Origin: an uncultured Flavobacteriales bacterium
Lineage (GTDB): Bacteria > Bacteroidota > Bacteroidia > Flavobacteriales_D > Crocinitomicaceae
Length of the DNA stretch: 18,643 nt
Direction of reading: 5' to 3'
NCBI GenBank assembly: GCA_903899795.1
Contig: CAIUKX010000319.1
Coordinates: 1-18,643, forward strand
Part shown: one piece after another, positions 7,291 through 14,340 of the stretch
How the letters are laid out: each line of letters begins with the position of its first letter
Numbering within the stretch: the first letter of the stretch is position 1
Made by a program: the position numbers and the translations under genes
Notes under the pieces: model-generated
What the model was told of the DNA's origin: nothing
The model's database searches: none
What the model saw: only the letters and a program-made list of their open reading frames with translations

Positions 7291-7942
7291 AATCCTTAAT
7301 GATCGGATATCCAGGATACTTTTTTGGATCGAAGACAAATTTGGAATCATCAACAGCCTCGTTTGGTGTGAATTTGGTCATTGAATAGGTCATTACGGTT
7401 CCGTCTTTGGTTTTCAAAATTGCTTTTTTCATTTCGTTGGTACCTTTAGAAATGTACAAGATGATCGTATGGTAATTTACATCCTTTGCATTTTTAGGGT
7501 AGAGGTAGATAACGTGAACCGTTTCTCCGTTTAATGTTTCTTCCTTTTCATATTTATTTTTAAATCCCGTTTCCCAAATTGTCAACAATTTTTGAGGATT
7601 CATAGATTCACCGTTTTGCTCATTGGCATCGGATTCGTAAACCGATTTCTCTTCCTTAACAATCGTCCAAGTTTTGATTCCGTTTGAAATGATTGTCAAG
7701 TCACCATATGAAGCATAGAATTTTTTATCCTTTACCCATCCTTTTCCTGTAGAAGTTTCATTGGCACCAGTTGAAGCATTCTTTGTGTTTGCACTGAATT
7801 CAATGTAAAAGGACTTCATTCCCTTCATTTTTGCAGAAAGCTTATCTAAAATGGCTTGTGATTTCGCATCTTTATCTTTGGCATCTTGAGTAAAAGCAGT
7901 AGAAAGCGTAAGCAGGCAAAAAGTGAATAATAAAAGTTTCAT
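7289..7942 (-). CDS. lolA: LolA-like outer-membrane lipoprotein carrier protein
   Basis: 217 residues from the ATG at 7942, where a signal peptide begins (KLLLFTFCLLTLSTAFTQ). The upstream in-frame ATG at 8008 would put 22 unrelated residues in front of it. The mature part has the LolA layout: an N-terminal helix (AILDKLSAKMKGMKSFYIEFSA), then a series of beta strands (GKGWVKDKKFYASYGDLTIISNGIK and others), ending in FVFDPKKYPG. LolA family proteins carry lipoproteins through the periplasm from the LolCDE transporter to the outer membrane. The Bacteroidota homologues diverge from E. coli LolA, so the symbol is by family only. It follows the esterase gene by 80 bp and may have its own promoter. 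The lipoprotein two genes upstream is a possible client. Confidence 0.82.
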   Translation of the reverse strand: MKLLLFTFCLLTLSTAFTQDAKDKDAKSQAILDKLSAKMKGMKSFYIEFSANTKNASTGANETSTGKGWVKDKKFYASYGDLTIISNGIKTWTIVKEEKSVYESDANEQNGESMNPQKLLTIWETGFKNKYEKEETLNGETVHVIYLYPKNAKDVNYHTIILYISKGTNEMKKAILKTKDGTVMTYSMTKFTPNEAVDDSKFVFDPKKYPGYPIIKD

Positions 7943-7962
7943 AAGTGTTTTTGTTTTCGGTG

Positions 7963-8008
7963 CAAATATCAGAAATTGTGCCAAATTAACGGTGATTATT
8001 TTTGTCAA
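7963..8008 (-). promoter_or_regulatory. Possible promoter region of the LolA gene
   Basis: On the minus strand TTGACA (8003-8008) lies 13 nt upstream of TTAATTTG (7982-7989). A second near-match GATATTTG (7963-7970) is closer to the ATG. Each -7 candidate has one mismatch to TAnnTTTG, so I cannot decide between them. Confidence 0.3.
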
Positions 8009-8022
8009 GTTTTATCTTTTTT

Positions 8023-8652
8023 TTAACAGTCGTTTAAAATTGACTTAAGAATCTCTTCGTCAATGGCATGTCCTCCGTCAAATTGGTGTACTAAATAGTT
8101 CTTTTTGGTGTAAAAATCTACTATTTGGTATTGTTGCTCATTTTGAAAATAACGATCATTCTTTCCAATCACAAAATGATGAGATTTAGTTTCTTCACCA
8201 ATCGTTTCGGTTTCCATTGGAAGATCAGGAGGGAAAACACTAGCCCAATAGATGACATGATTTGCTTTTTGATTTCCCAATTGATGCCAACGGGCTGCTG
8301 TTGCGCCACCTTGCGAAAATCCGAGTATTATTTTTTTCTCAAATTCATAATCGGACGCAAGAGATAATTCAAGTTCATTCAGCCAATTCATGGTGTCATG
8401 AATATCTGTTTCCCTAGACTCTTTGGTCATCCAGGATGCACCAACCCTACCACTGGTACCTTCCAGGTAAAATCGGTGCATACCCTCCGGGGCAACAATA
8501 AAAAAGTCATCTCCGAGATCTTGGAATTTTTGAATGAAATAAGAGGCTAATTGTCCATAACCATGTAATACATACAATAGTTTCGTAGCTATCTGTGGAT
8601 TTCCATGCGTGAAATATCGAAACGTCTTGGTACAGCTTAGTTTATGTTCCAT
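8023..8652 (-). CDS. Alpha/beta hydrolase (phospholipase/carboxylesterase-like)
   Basis: 209 residues with a recognisable catalytic triad: nucleophile Ser113 in GFSQG, Asp166 in IGKNDRY, and His195 in DGGHAID. The oxyanion region VLHGYGQ (28-34) and the segment VAPEG (53-57) also fit the carboxylesterase/phospholipase family (acyl-protein thioesterase type). No signal peptide is visible, so it should be cytoplasmic. It starts 14 bp after the stop of the lipoprotein gene and is probably co-transcribed with it. The substrate cannot be deduced; short-chain esters or lysophospholipids are typical for the family. Confidence 0.83.
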   Translation of the reverse strand: MEHKLSCTKTFRYFTHGNPQIATKLLYVLHGYGQLASYFIQKFQDLGDDFFIVAPEGMHRFYLEGTSGRVGASWMTKESRETDIHDTMNWLNELELSLASDYEFEKKIILGFSQGGATAARWHQLGNQKANHVIYWASVFPPDLPMETETIGEETKSHHFVIGKNDRYFQNEQQYQIVDFYTKKNYLVHQFDGGHAIDEEILKSILNDC

Positions 8653-8666
8653 TTTAGTATTAAAAC

Positions 8667-9425
8667 CTATTTTTGGGTAAAGTATTTTCCTTGTGCATCC
8701 AGGTAAAAGAAGCGGTGTATGACTTCTCCTTTTTTTGTAATTTTTGGTTCAAACTGATAAATGTCTTTTACAGAAGCGGCATTTTCGAGATTACCATTGT
8801 ATACAAGTATGTCTTTTGCAGCGCTTTGAGTTCCCGGAGCAAATTCCAAATAGTTAACTTCGAGTTGGTCTGTACCTAAACCATCGTATATTTTCCATTG
8901 AAAAACCAATCGGGGAGAGTGATTCATGATTGTGAAAAAATTTCGGAATTGTGAGTTTCGAATGGTGTAATCCACTAAAATGTCTTTATAAGCGTCCGAC
9001 TGAACATTCTCAAATTTTAGTTTTAACTCAGCATGTGGACTTGATGATATCACAATTGGGGGAGTGATCGAATTAGACATACCATCGTAGTAAAAAATGT
9101 AATTGTAGTTTCCTGTGAAACCAATTTCAGCCATTTTAGCTGAGTTTCCCGATTTTTCTGCTTCAGCCATAGCAAAATTCAATCGATTTACAGTAATTAT
9201 CGCATCCATTTTATCATCACCATCTAAATGTTCTTTGTAGATTTTCATTGAATATTTCTCAGTTGAAGGAATGGAAAGCTGTGCTTCGATATGGTGATTG
9301 ACCATTTCTTCCAAGCTCTGGTGGGTCGGTTTTTCCACATTATCCATAGCTGACATTGGATCTTCTTTTTTCTCAGAACATCCGGTGAGTAATAGAATAA
9401 GGAGGGGTAAAAAAAGTTTTTTCAT
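8667..9425 (-). CDS. Putative lipoprotein of unknown function
   Basis: 252 residues. The N-terminus is a clear type II signal peptide with lipobox LTGC (Cys16), followed by a charged Ser/Glu/Lys/Asp-rich linker, so the mature protein is lipid-anchored in the envelope. The rest has no motif I recognise. It contains mixed alpha/beta segments and a phrase DGDDKMDAIITVNR that resembles the calcium-binding-like DGD..D..I pattern seen in some beta-repeat proteins, which is weak evidence. It is the first gene of the minus-strand group with the esterase (14 bp apart) and LolA. Its own promoter element lies at 9454-9461. Confidence 0.75.
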   Translation of the reverse strand: MKKLFLPLLILLLTGCSEKKEDPMSAMDNVEKPTHQSLEEMVNHHIEAQLSIPSTEKYSMKIYKEHLDGDDKMDAIITVNRLNFAMAEAEKSGNSAKMAEIGFTGNYNYIFYYDGMSNSITPPIVISSSPHAELKLKFENVQSDAYKDILVDYTIRNSQFRNFFTIMNHSPRLVFQWKIYDGLGTDQLEVNYLEFAPGTQSAAKDILVYNGNLENAASVKDIYQFEPKITKKGEVIHRFFYLDAQGKYFTQK

Positions 9426-9453
9426 AAACTCAAATTAGTCGTTGTTTGAAAGA

Positions 9454-9461
9454 CAAATATA
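9454..9461 (-). promoter_or_regulatory. -7 promoter element of the lipoprotein-esterase group
   Basis: The minus strand reads TATATTTG, an exact match to TAnnTTTG, giving a leader of roughly 25 nt before the ATG at 9425. A TTG lies upstream, but its spacing (13 nt) is shorter than usual. Confidence 0.5.
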
Positions 9462-9524
9462 CAGGAAAGAAATACAATATTGATTTCCATAAAATAGATA
9501 GCTTCCCAGTTTTACACAGTTGTT

Positions 9525-9532
9525 TATCTTTG
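9525..9532 (+). promoter_or_regulatory. -7 promoter element of ung
   Basis: TATCTTTG matches TAnnTTTG exactly and is only 4 nt (TCAC) from the ATG at 9537. The predicted transcription start therefore falls on or next to the start codon, so the mRNA is probably leaderless. Confidence 0.55.
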
Positions 9533-9536
9533 TCAC

Positions 9537-10208
9537 ATGGAAGTGAAAATAGAATCATCTTGGAAAAATGTTTTGCAGCAGGAATTTTCAAAGCCTTATT
9601 TTGCAGAACTGGTAAATTTTGTAAAAGGGGAATATTCGGAACGAAAAGGAAGTGTTTTTCCACCAGCTCACCAAATTTTCAGAGCATTCGGCGAATGTCC
9701 TTTTGATCAGGTAAAAGTTGTGATATTGGGCCAGGATCCATATCCAACAAAAGGTCATGCACATGGTTTGTGTTTTTCAGTTGAAGAAAATGTTCGGCCT
9801 TTTCCAAAAAGTTTGATCAATATTTTTAAGGAAATTGAAAGCGATCTGAATTTGCCTTTTCCTGAAAACGGAAGTCTGGTTCGCTGGGCACAACAAGGAG
9901 TATTATTGTTAAACAGTGCATTGACAGTTCGGGAAGGAGAAGCTGGAAGTCATGCGAACAAAGGTTGGGAACGTTTTACTGATGCAGTCATTTTTGAATT
10001 GAGTCAGCGCAAAGAAGGAATTGTATATTTATTATGGGGTTCGAAGGCACAGGAAAAAGCACAATGTGTCAACGTACAGAAAAATTGCATTTTGGCAACT
10101 GTACATCCATCCCCTTTATCTTCTTACAGAGGATTCTTTGGATGTAAACATTTCAGTAAAGCCAATGATTATTTGCTTTCAAAAGGTTTAGTACCAATAA
10201 AGTGGTAA
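9537..10208 (+). CDS. ung: Uracil-DNA glycosylase (family 1)
   Basis: 223 residues, the normal family length. The enzyme removes uracil from DNA and starts base excision repair. The signature motifs are all present: the water-activating loop GQDPYP (65-70, Asp67), LLNSALTV (123-130, with the uracil-binding Asn), and the minor-groove loop HPSPLSSYRGFFGCKHFS beginning at His190. The start is supported by the TAnnTTTG element just upstream and by the conserved N-terminus (WKNVLQQEF). It is followed by hemE on the same strand, but that gene has its own promoter element after a 110-bp gap. Confidence 0.97.
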   Translation: MEVKIESSWKNVLQQEFSKPYFAELVNFVKGEYSERKGSVFPPAHQIFRAFGECPFDQVKVVILGQDPYPTKGHAHGLCFSVEENVRPFPKSLINIFKEIESDLNLPFPENGSLVRWAQQGVLLLNSALTVREGEAGSHANKGWERFTDAVIFELSQRKEGIVYLLWGSKAQEKAQCVNVQKNCILATVHPSPLSSYRGFFGCKHFSKANDYLLSKGLVPIKW

Positions 10209-10304
10209 ATAGTGAAATCATAGAACTTAAGCTCTGAAAGAATTCATGTTTTAACCACAGAAGTATAAAAAAGAGCTTATCACTTCTATGCTTCAAAAAA
10301 TATT

Positions 10305-10312
10305 TATATTTG
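10305..10312 (+). promoter_or_regulatory. -7 promoter element of hemE
   Basis: TATATTTG matches TAnnTTTG exactly and is 6 nt (TCTACG) from the ATG at 10319. An in-frame TTG at 10310-10312 lies inside the element and is therefore not a plausible start codon. The predicted mRNA has almost no leader. Confidence 0.55.
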
Positions 10313-10318
10313 TCTACG

Positions 10319-11356
10319 ATGAAATTACAGAATGATCTTATTTTACGCGCAGCAAGAGGGGAAAGTATAGAGCGGTACCCTGTTTGGCTGATGCGACAAG
10401 CTGGAAGAATATTACCAGAATACAGGGCAGTCCGCAGCAAATTATCCGGATTTAAGGAATTGGTGGAAACACCTGAGTTTGCAGCTGAAGTTACGATTCA
10501 ACCGGTGGATATATTAGATGTAGATGCAGCAATCATTTTCTCAGATATATTAGTAGTTCCTGAAGCGATGGGACTCGAATATCAAATGCTGGAGCAGAAA
10601 GGGCCTTGGTTCGAAAAAACAATCCGAGATGAGCAAGGATTGAAATATGCGGAGACTGGTTTTGATGTTGAAGACAGGTTAGGTTATGTTTTGGAAGCGA
10701 TCCGGGTAACAAAAAAAGAATTAAACGGACGAGTTCCGCTGATCGGTTTTGCCGGCGCTCCGTGGACTATTTTTTGTTACATGGTGGAAGGTAGAGGTTC
10801 AAAAACTTTCTCAGAATCACGTAAGTTATTATATACAAATCCAACTTTGGCACATGAGTTGCTAAGTCGTATTACAGAGGTGACAATTCAGTATCTCAAA
10901 GCTCAGGTAAAAGCTGGTGCAGATATGCTTCAGTTATTTGATTCCTGGGCGGGTATTCTAGGTACCGAGCAATATGCTGAATTTGGATTGAAATATTTGG
11001 ACAAAATTGCATCGGCAATAACAGAAGTTCCACTCACTATTTTTTCAAAAGGAGCAATTTCTTCTGTTGAAGCGATAGCAAAATTAGATTGTAATACGGT
11101 TGGTTTGGATTGGAACATGGATATTGTGAAAATTCGGGAGCAGATCGGAGAAACAAGGACTTTACAAGGAAATCTGGATCCATGTGCTTTGTACGCTTCA
11201 CATGCTGATGTTGAGCTATCTACAAATAAATTGCTAAATTCGTTCAAAAGTAGAAGACATATAGTGAATTTGGGACATGGGGTTTATCCGGATATTGATC
11301 CTGAAAAGGTTAAAACGTTTATTAAAACAGTTAAGAGTTATGAAATTAAGTACTAA
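10319..11356 (+). CDS. hemE: Uroporphyrinogen decarboxylase
   Basis: 345 residues, close to the usual family size. It converts uroporphyrinogen III to coproporphyrinogen III in heme biosynthesis, in the cytoplasm. Key motifs: the N-terminal signature PVWLMRQAGRILPEYR (21-36) with the substrate-contacting arginines, the catalytic-site Asp in IIFSDIL (Asp76), GFAGAPWTIF, LFDSWAG, and the C-terminal LGHGVYPD with its conserved His. The ATG at 10319 is chosen because the upstream TTG lies in the promoter element. The last 17 nt overlap the next gene, an OmpA-domain protein, in another frame, so the two are probably translated from one mRNA. The rest of the heme pathway is not in the window. Confidence 0.97.
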   Translation: MKLQNDLILRAARGESIERYPVWLMRQAGRILPEYRAVRSKLSGFKELVETPEFAAEVTIQPVDILDVDAAIIFSDILVVPEAMGLEYQMLEQKGPWFEKTIRDEQGLKYAETGFDVEDRLGYVLEAIRVTKKELNGRVPLIGFAGAPWTIFCYMVEGRGSKTFSESRKLLYTNPTLAHELLSRITEVTIQYLKAQVKAGADMLQLFDSWAGILGTEQYAEFGLKYLDKIASAITEVPLTIFSKGAISSVEAIAKLDCNTVGLDWNMDIVKIREQIGETRTLQGNLDPCALYASHADVELSTNKLLNSFKSRRHIVNLGHGVYPDIDPEKVKTFIKTVKSYEIKY

Positions 11357-12518
11357 AGTTATTGTTTCAATTTTCGGGATTCTTCCGTTTGGAATTATTT
11401 CAAGTTCAATAGCACAAGAAGAAAATCTGGTTCCGAATAATGGTTTTGAAACGGTTGTTGGAAAATTAAAAGCTTTGGGTTGTATCGAAAATGCTGAAGG
11501 ATGGAGATCTCCAACAGGTGCCAGAGCTGATTTATTTACTCCGACCAAAACTCCTGAGATCAATACACCTGAAAATATATACGGTAAGGAAGATGCCAAA
11601 GAAGGAACAAATTATGTAGGAATAGTTGGTTTTTCATTTGGGGATGCGATGCCACGTTCATATATTATGGCAAAATTGAGTACTCCTTTGAAAAAAGGAA
11701 TGAAATACTGTGTAAAATTTAATGTCTCTTTAGCTGAAGCATCTAAGTATGCCAGTAATCAAATAGGTGTTAAGTTTTCTGCAAAAGAATTTGGAACCGA
11801 TTCAAAAACAGCGATCATTGAGAAAACGGATGTTTTGGACTCAAAGAATAAAATCTTCAGTGCAATGTATGGTTGGGAACAAGTATGCGGTGTATACTTT
11901 GCGCAAGGCGGTGAAAAATTTATTACGATCGGAAATTTCACTTCGAATGAAAATACGAAGAATGAAAAAATGAAAAAAGATCCGAACAATAAAAAACCAC
12001 AAATCATAGCTGCATATTATTATATCGATGAGGTTGTTGTAACAATGATCACTGAAGATGCTGTTTGTGATTGTGGGGGGCAGGAAGATGAAAATCCATA
12101 CTCAACAACAATTTACCAGAAAGTAGTGAATGTTAATGATAAAATGCCTGCGAAAGAACAAATTGAAATGCAACAAACATTCTATGCTTTCGGAAAAAGT
12201 AAATTGGCTCCAGCTGGTGTTCAATCGTTGGATTTGATCGTTTCATTGATGAAAGCAAATCCCGATATGAAATTGGAAATATTTGGGCACAGTGATGCAA
12301 TGGAAGATAAAGTAGGTGCTGAAAAACCTGCGTATGCAGATATGGCAAATAGACGTGTAAATGATGTTATGGTATATTTGACCTCAAAAGGAATAGAAGA
12401 ATCCAGATTAATTGCTTCTCCGGCCGGTAGTAGTGAGCCTAGTGCTGATATTTCCGAAGCGGATGATGAAGATTTAAAAATGGCAAAAAGCAGAAGGGTC
12501 ACCTTTAAAGTAAGATAA
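11340..12518 (+). CDS. OmpA-domain envelope protein with unknown N-terminal beta-sandwich-like domain
   Basis: 392 residues from the ATG at 11340, where a signal peptide begins (KLSTKVIVSIFGILPFGIISSSIAQ). An earlier start would add 21 residues rich in Lys/Arg/Leu and spoil the signal. Residues ~28-240 form a Cys-containing domain starting NLVPNNGFET, which resembles carbohydrate-binding beta-sandwich modules of secreted Bacteroidota proteins; I infer this only from the pattern. Residues ~282-390 are an OmpA C-terminal domain (TFYAFGKSKLAPAG, FGHSD with Asp319, ANRRVNDVMVYL with Arg338/339, SRRVTFKV), expected to bind peptidoglycan. It overlaps hemE by 17 nt, suggesting translational coupling, and ends at a strong bidirectional terminator. 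Confidence 0.85.
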   Translation: MKLSTKVIVSIFGILPFGIISSSIAQEENLVPNNGFETVVGKLKALGCIENAEGWRSPTGARADLFTPTKTPEINTPENIYGKEDAKEGTNYVGIVGFSFGDAMPRSYIMAKLSTPLKKGMKYCVKFNVSLAEASKYASNQIGVKFSAKEFGTDSKTAIIEKTDVLDSKNKIFSAMYGWEQVCGVYFAQGGEKFITIGNFTSNENTKNEKMKKDPNNKKPQIIAAYYYIDEVVVTMITEDAVCDCGGQEDENPYSTTIYQKVVNVNDKMPAKEQIEMQQTFYAFGKSKLAPAGVQSLDLIVSLMKANPDMKLEIFGHSDAMEDKVGAEKPAYADMANRRVNDVMVYLTSKGIEESRLIASPAGSSEPSADISEADDEDLKMAKSRRVTFKVR

Positions 12519-12557
12519 AAACAAAAAAGGATTCAGTAATGAATCCTTTTTTGTTTT
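12518..12557. terminator. Bidirectional terminator between ompA-like gene and maf
   Basis: A perfect 17-bp stem (12518-12534 with 12541-12557) closes on a 6-nt loop AGTAAT. The stem is A-rich on its left side and T-rich on its right, so it works as an intrinsic terminator on both strands. It starts at the last base of the OmpA-domain gene stop codon and ends 12 bp before the maf stop. Confidence 0.92.
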
Positions 12558-12569
12558 AAAGCTGTTTTT

Positions 12570-13142
12570 TTAAAAATCTTGAAGTGCTTTAAAGACTTCG
12601 ACAGTAGGTAATCCGACAACGTTGAAATACGATCCTTCAATTGATGTTACTCCAACGTAGCCGATCCATTCCTGAATTCCATAAGCACCCGCTTTATCAA
12701 AAGGTTGATAATTGGTGACATAATACTCAATTTCTTCTTGAGTTAAGAATTTGAAAGTGACTTTAGTTGTTACACTGAATTCAACTTTTTTATCCTTGGA
12801 TGCAATCACGACACCCGTAATTACCAAGTGAGTTTTTCCTGAAAGTTGAGATAACATTGAGACTGCTTCTTTGTGATCGAAAGGTTTGCCTAAAATGTTA
12901 TCATCAATAACAACAACGGTGTCAGCACATACAATAATCTCTTCTTCAGAAATATCCTCAATCAGTGCTTGTGTTTTTTTTTGAGCGATGAATAAAGGAA
13001 TATCCGCCGGTGAAAGTGAAGAAGGGAATGATTCGTCAGTATCCTTTGTACGGAGCGAAAAATCGATCCCCATTCCCGACATTAATTCCTTTCTCCTGGG
13101 AGATTTTGATCCCAAATAGATTTTTTTGTCTGTGAATTTCAT
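12570..13142 (-). CDS. maf: Maf-family nucleoside triphosphate pyrophosphatase (dTTP/UTP type)
   Basis: 190 residues, typical length. Maf proteins hydrolyse non-canonical or excess nucleoside triphosphates to monophosphate and pyrophosphate. Motifs in order: LGSKSPRRKELM (10-21, substrate loop), CADTVVVIDD (about 72-81, with the catalytic Asp), LGKP (about 84-87), and FDKAGAYGIQEW (about 148-159). The DKAGAYGIQ form is that of the YhdE (dTTP/UTP) subgroup rather than the YceF subgroup. It is the last gene of the minus-strand series after ubiA, but a 220-bp gap with a structured element and its own promoter-like element suggests partly separate transcription. Confidence 0.93.
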   Translation of the reverse strand: MKFTDKKIYLGSKSPRRKELMSGMGIDFSLRTKDTDESFPSSLSPADIPLFIAQKKTQALIEDISEEEIIVCADTVVVIDDNILGKPFDHKEAVSMLSQLSGKTHLVITGVVIASKDKKVEFSVTTKVTFKFLTQEEIEYYVTNYQPFDKAGAYGIQEWIGYVGVTSIEGSYFNVVGLPTVEVFKALQDF

Positions 13143-13174
13143 TTACTTCATATTGATTTTATAGTTTGATAGAA

Positions 13175-13182
13175 CAAACTTA
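13175..13182 (-). promoter_or_regulatory. -7 promoter element of maf
   Basis: The minus strand reads TAAGTTTG, an exact TAnnTTTG match, about 32 nt before the ATG at 13142. It overlaps one arm of a small inverted repeat AGTTTG-N6-CAAACT (13163-13180), which could be a regulator site. Confidence 0.45.
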
Positions 13183-13237
13183 ATCAATCCATTCTGATTA
13201 AATGAAGACTGAAAATAATTTTTAAAATTCAGAAACC

Positions 13238-13364
13238 AGAGGGTATTTCGAAAAACTTAATTGTCGAGGCGAATTTTTAATTTAAATTCAGAGTTTACTT
13301 GTGTAAATGAGGAAGTTGAATTTAAATTTCAACGAAGAGAAGTAAGTTTTTCGAGATGCCTTCT
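13238..13364. other. 127-bp structured palindromic element between ubiA and maf (cloverleaf-like)
   Basis: Arms 13238-13259 and 13343-13364 pair at all 22 positions (three G-T pairs), with the perfect core TCGAAAAACTTA / TAAGTTTTTCGA. Inside are three small hairpins: GAATTT...AAATTC (13271-13289), GTTTAC-ttgt-GTAAAT (13293-13308, one G-T), and GTTGAA...TTCAAC (13315-13333). The right arm includes the first two bases of the ubiA stop codon complement. No T-run follows on either strand, so it is not a standard terminator. It may be a MITE- or REP-like palindromic repeat or a structured RNA in the ubiA-maf transcript. Confidence 0.65.
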
Positions 13365-14340
13365 AGATAAAAGCCATCCAAAACAATGGTAATGAAATTC
13401 CCATAAACATTGCAATTTTGATCAATTTGTCGATGCGTTTGTATTCTGCTTTTGAGGAAGCTTTGATGAGTAAAAGCAAAGCGCTGACATCAAGGATCAA
13501 TGCGAAGATAACTGGAATGAAAACGATTAAATTTCTACTCCAATCCGCAACATCTAAATTCAATTTATCGACAAATAGAAAGGTAAAGAAAATAGGGGAG
13601 AGCATCAATGAAATACCGGCAATCCATTTTGCCTTCTTAGCTCCATACAAGATTGGAAAAGTTTTTGCATTGAGGTATTTATCACCATCTGTGTCTTCAA
13701 TATCTTTAATGATTTCTCTAGAAAAATTAGCCGAAAATGCAAAGAAAGCAAGTATGAAAATAAAATGGCCATGTCCCAATTGATAAATCCAGTAAGTGAA
13801 AGCATCATTGAAATTAGTCACTTCTCCAATCGGAAATTCATTTTGCACGTAAAAATGAACCCCGCATAAAATGGGAACTAAAGCTGTTAGTCCTGCTATA
13901 ATAATGTTGCCGATCAATGGTTTTCGTTTGAAATACATACTGTAAAACCACAATGAATTGATAGATAGCAGATGGATGAAAACATACCAAAATGTATTAT
14001 TACGGACACTTAAATAAACAGCAATACTGAACGCAATAAAGTTGATCACCCAGTGACTTAAAATGGCCAATTTCCGATCGATGTATTTCGTTATGATTAG
14101 CTTTTCGGGTTTATTGATACGATCGGCTTTCACATCAAAATAATCATTGATGATATTACCTGCTGCAGCTATCAGAACTGTTGAAAATACGAGTAAAAAA
14201 AAGTCCAGTTCTTCTCCTGACCTTTGTAGAATGACCGAATTGAAAAGTTGCTCATACACGTATAAGAATACACGAGTACTGTACATCGTTAGCGCAATGA
14301 TCAGTAAATTGAGAGGACGAATCAATCTGAAAAAGTACAT
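13363..14340 (-). CDS. UbiA-family membrane prenyltransferase (geranylgeranylglycerol-phosphate geranylgeranyltransferase-like)
   Basis: 325 residues with about eight to nine hydrophobic helices. Both Asp-rich motifs of UbiA enzymes are present: NDYFDVKADR at about residue 84 and DIEDTDGDK at about 214. These bind magnesium and the isoprenoid diphosphate. Bacteroidota proteins of this kind, often beside maf, are usually annotated as homologues of the archaeal second ether-bond enzyme (DGGGP synthase), but menaquinone-type or other prenylation cannot be excluded from sequence alone. The ATG (14340-14338) shares one base with the TGA stop of the upstream PorE-like gene, so translation is coupled. 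A GTG one codon earlier is less likely. It is followed by the structured element and maf. Confidence 0.87.
   Translation of the reverse strand: MYFFRLIRPLNLLIIALTMYSTRVFLYVYEQLFNSVILQRSGEELDFFLLVFSTVLIAAAGNIINDYFDVKADRINKPEKLIITKYIDRKLAILSHWVINFIAFSIAVYLSVRNNTFWYVFIHLLSINSLWFYSMYFKRKPLIGNIIIAGLTALVPILCGVHFYVQNEFPIGEVTNFNDAFTYWIYQLGHGHFIFILAFFAFSANFSREIIKDIEDTDGDKYLNAKTFPILYGAKKAKWIAGISLMLSPIFFTFLFVDKLNLDVADWSRNLIVFIPVIFALILDVSALLLLIKASSKAEYKRIDKLIKIAMFMGISLPLFWMAFI

Noticed and set aside
7181..7384. 67-residue plus-strand ORF between the MutS-like and LolA genes
   Set aside because: It is a shadow over the end of the MutS-like gene, the heptamer repeat and antisense lolA, with no family features.
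9446..9706. 86-residue plus-strand ORF overlapping the ung start in another frame
   Set aside because: It crosses the ung promoter element and the ung coding region, which is certain from its motifs.
10310..10318. TTG start for hemE three codons upstream
   Set aside because: The TTG is part of the exact TAnnTTTG promoter element, and the ATG at 10319 gives the normal family N-terminus.
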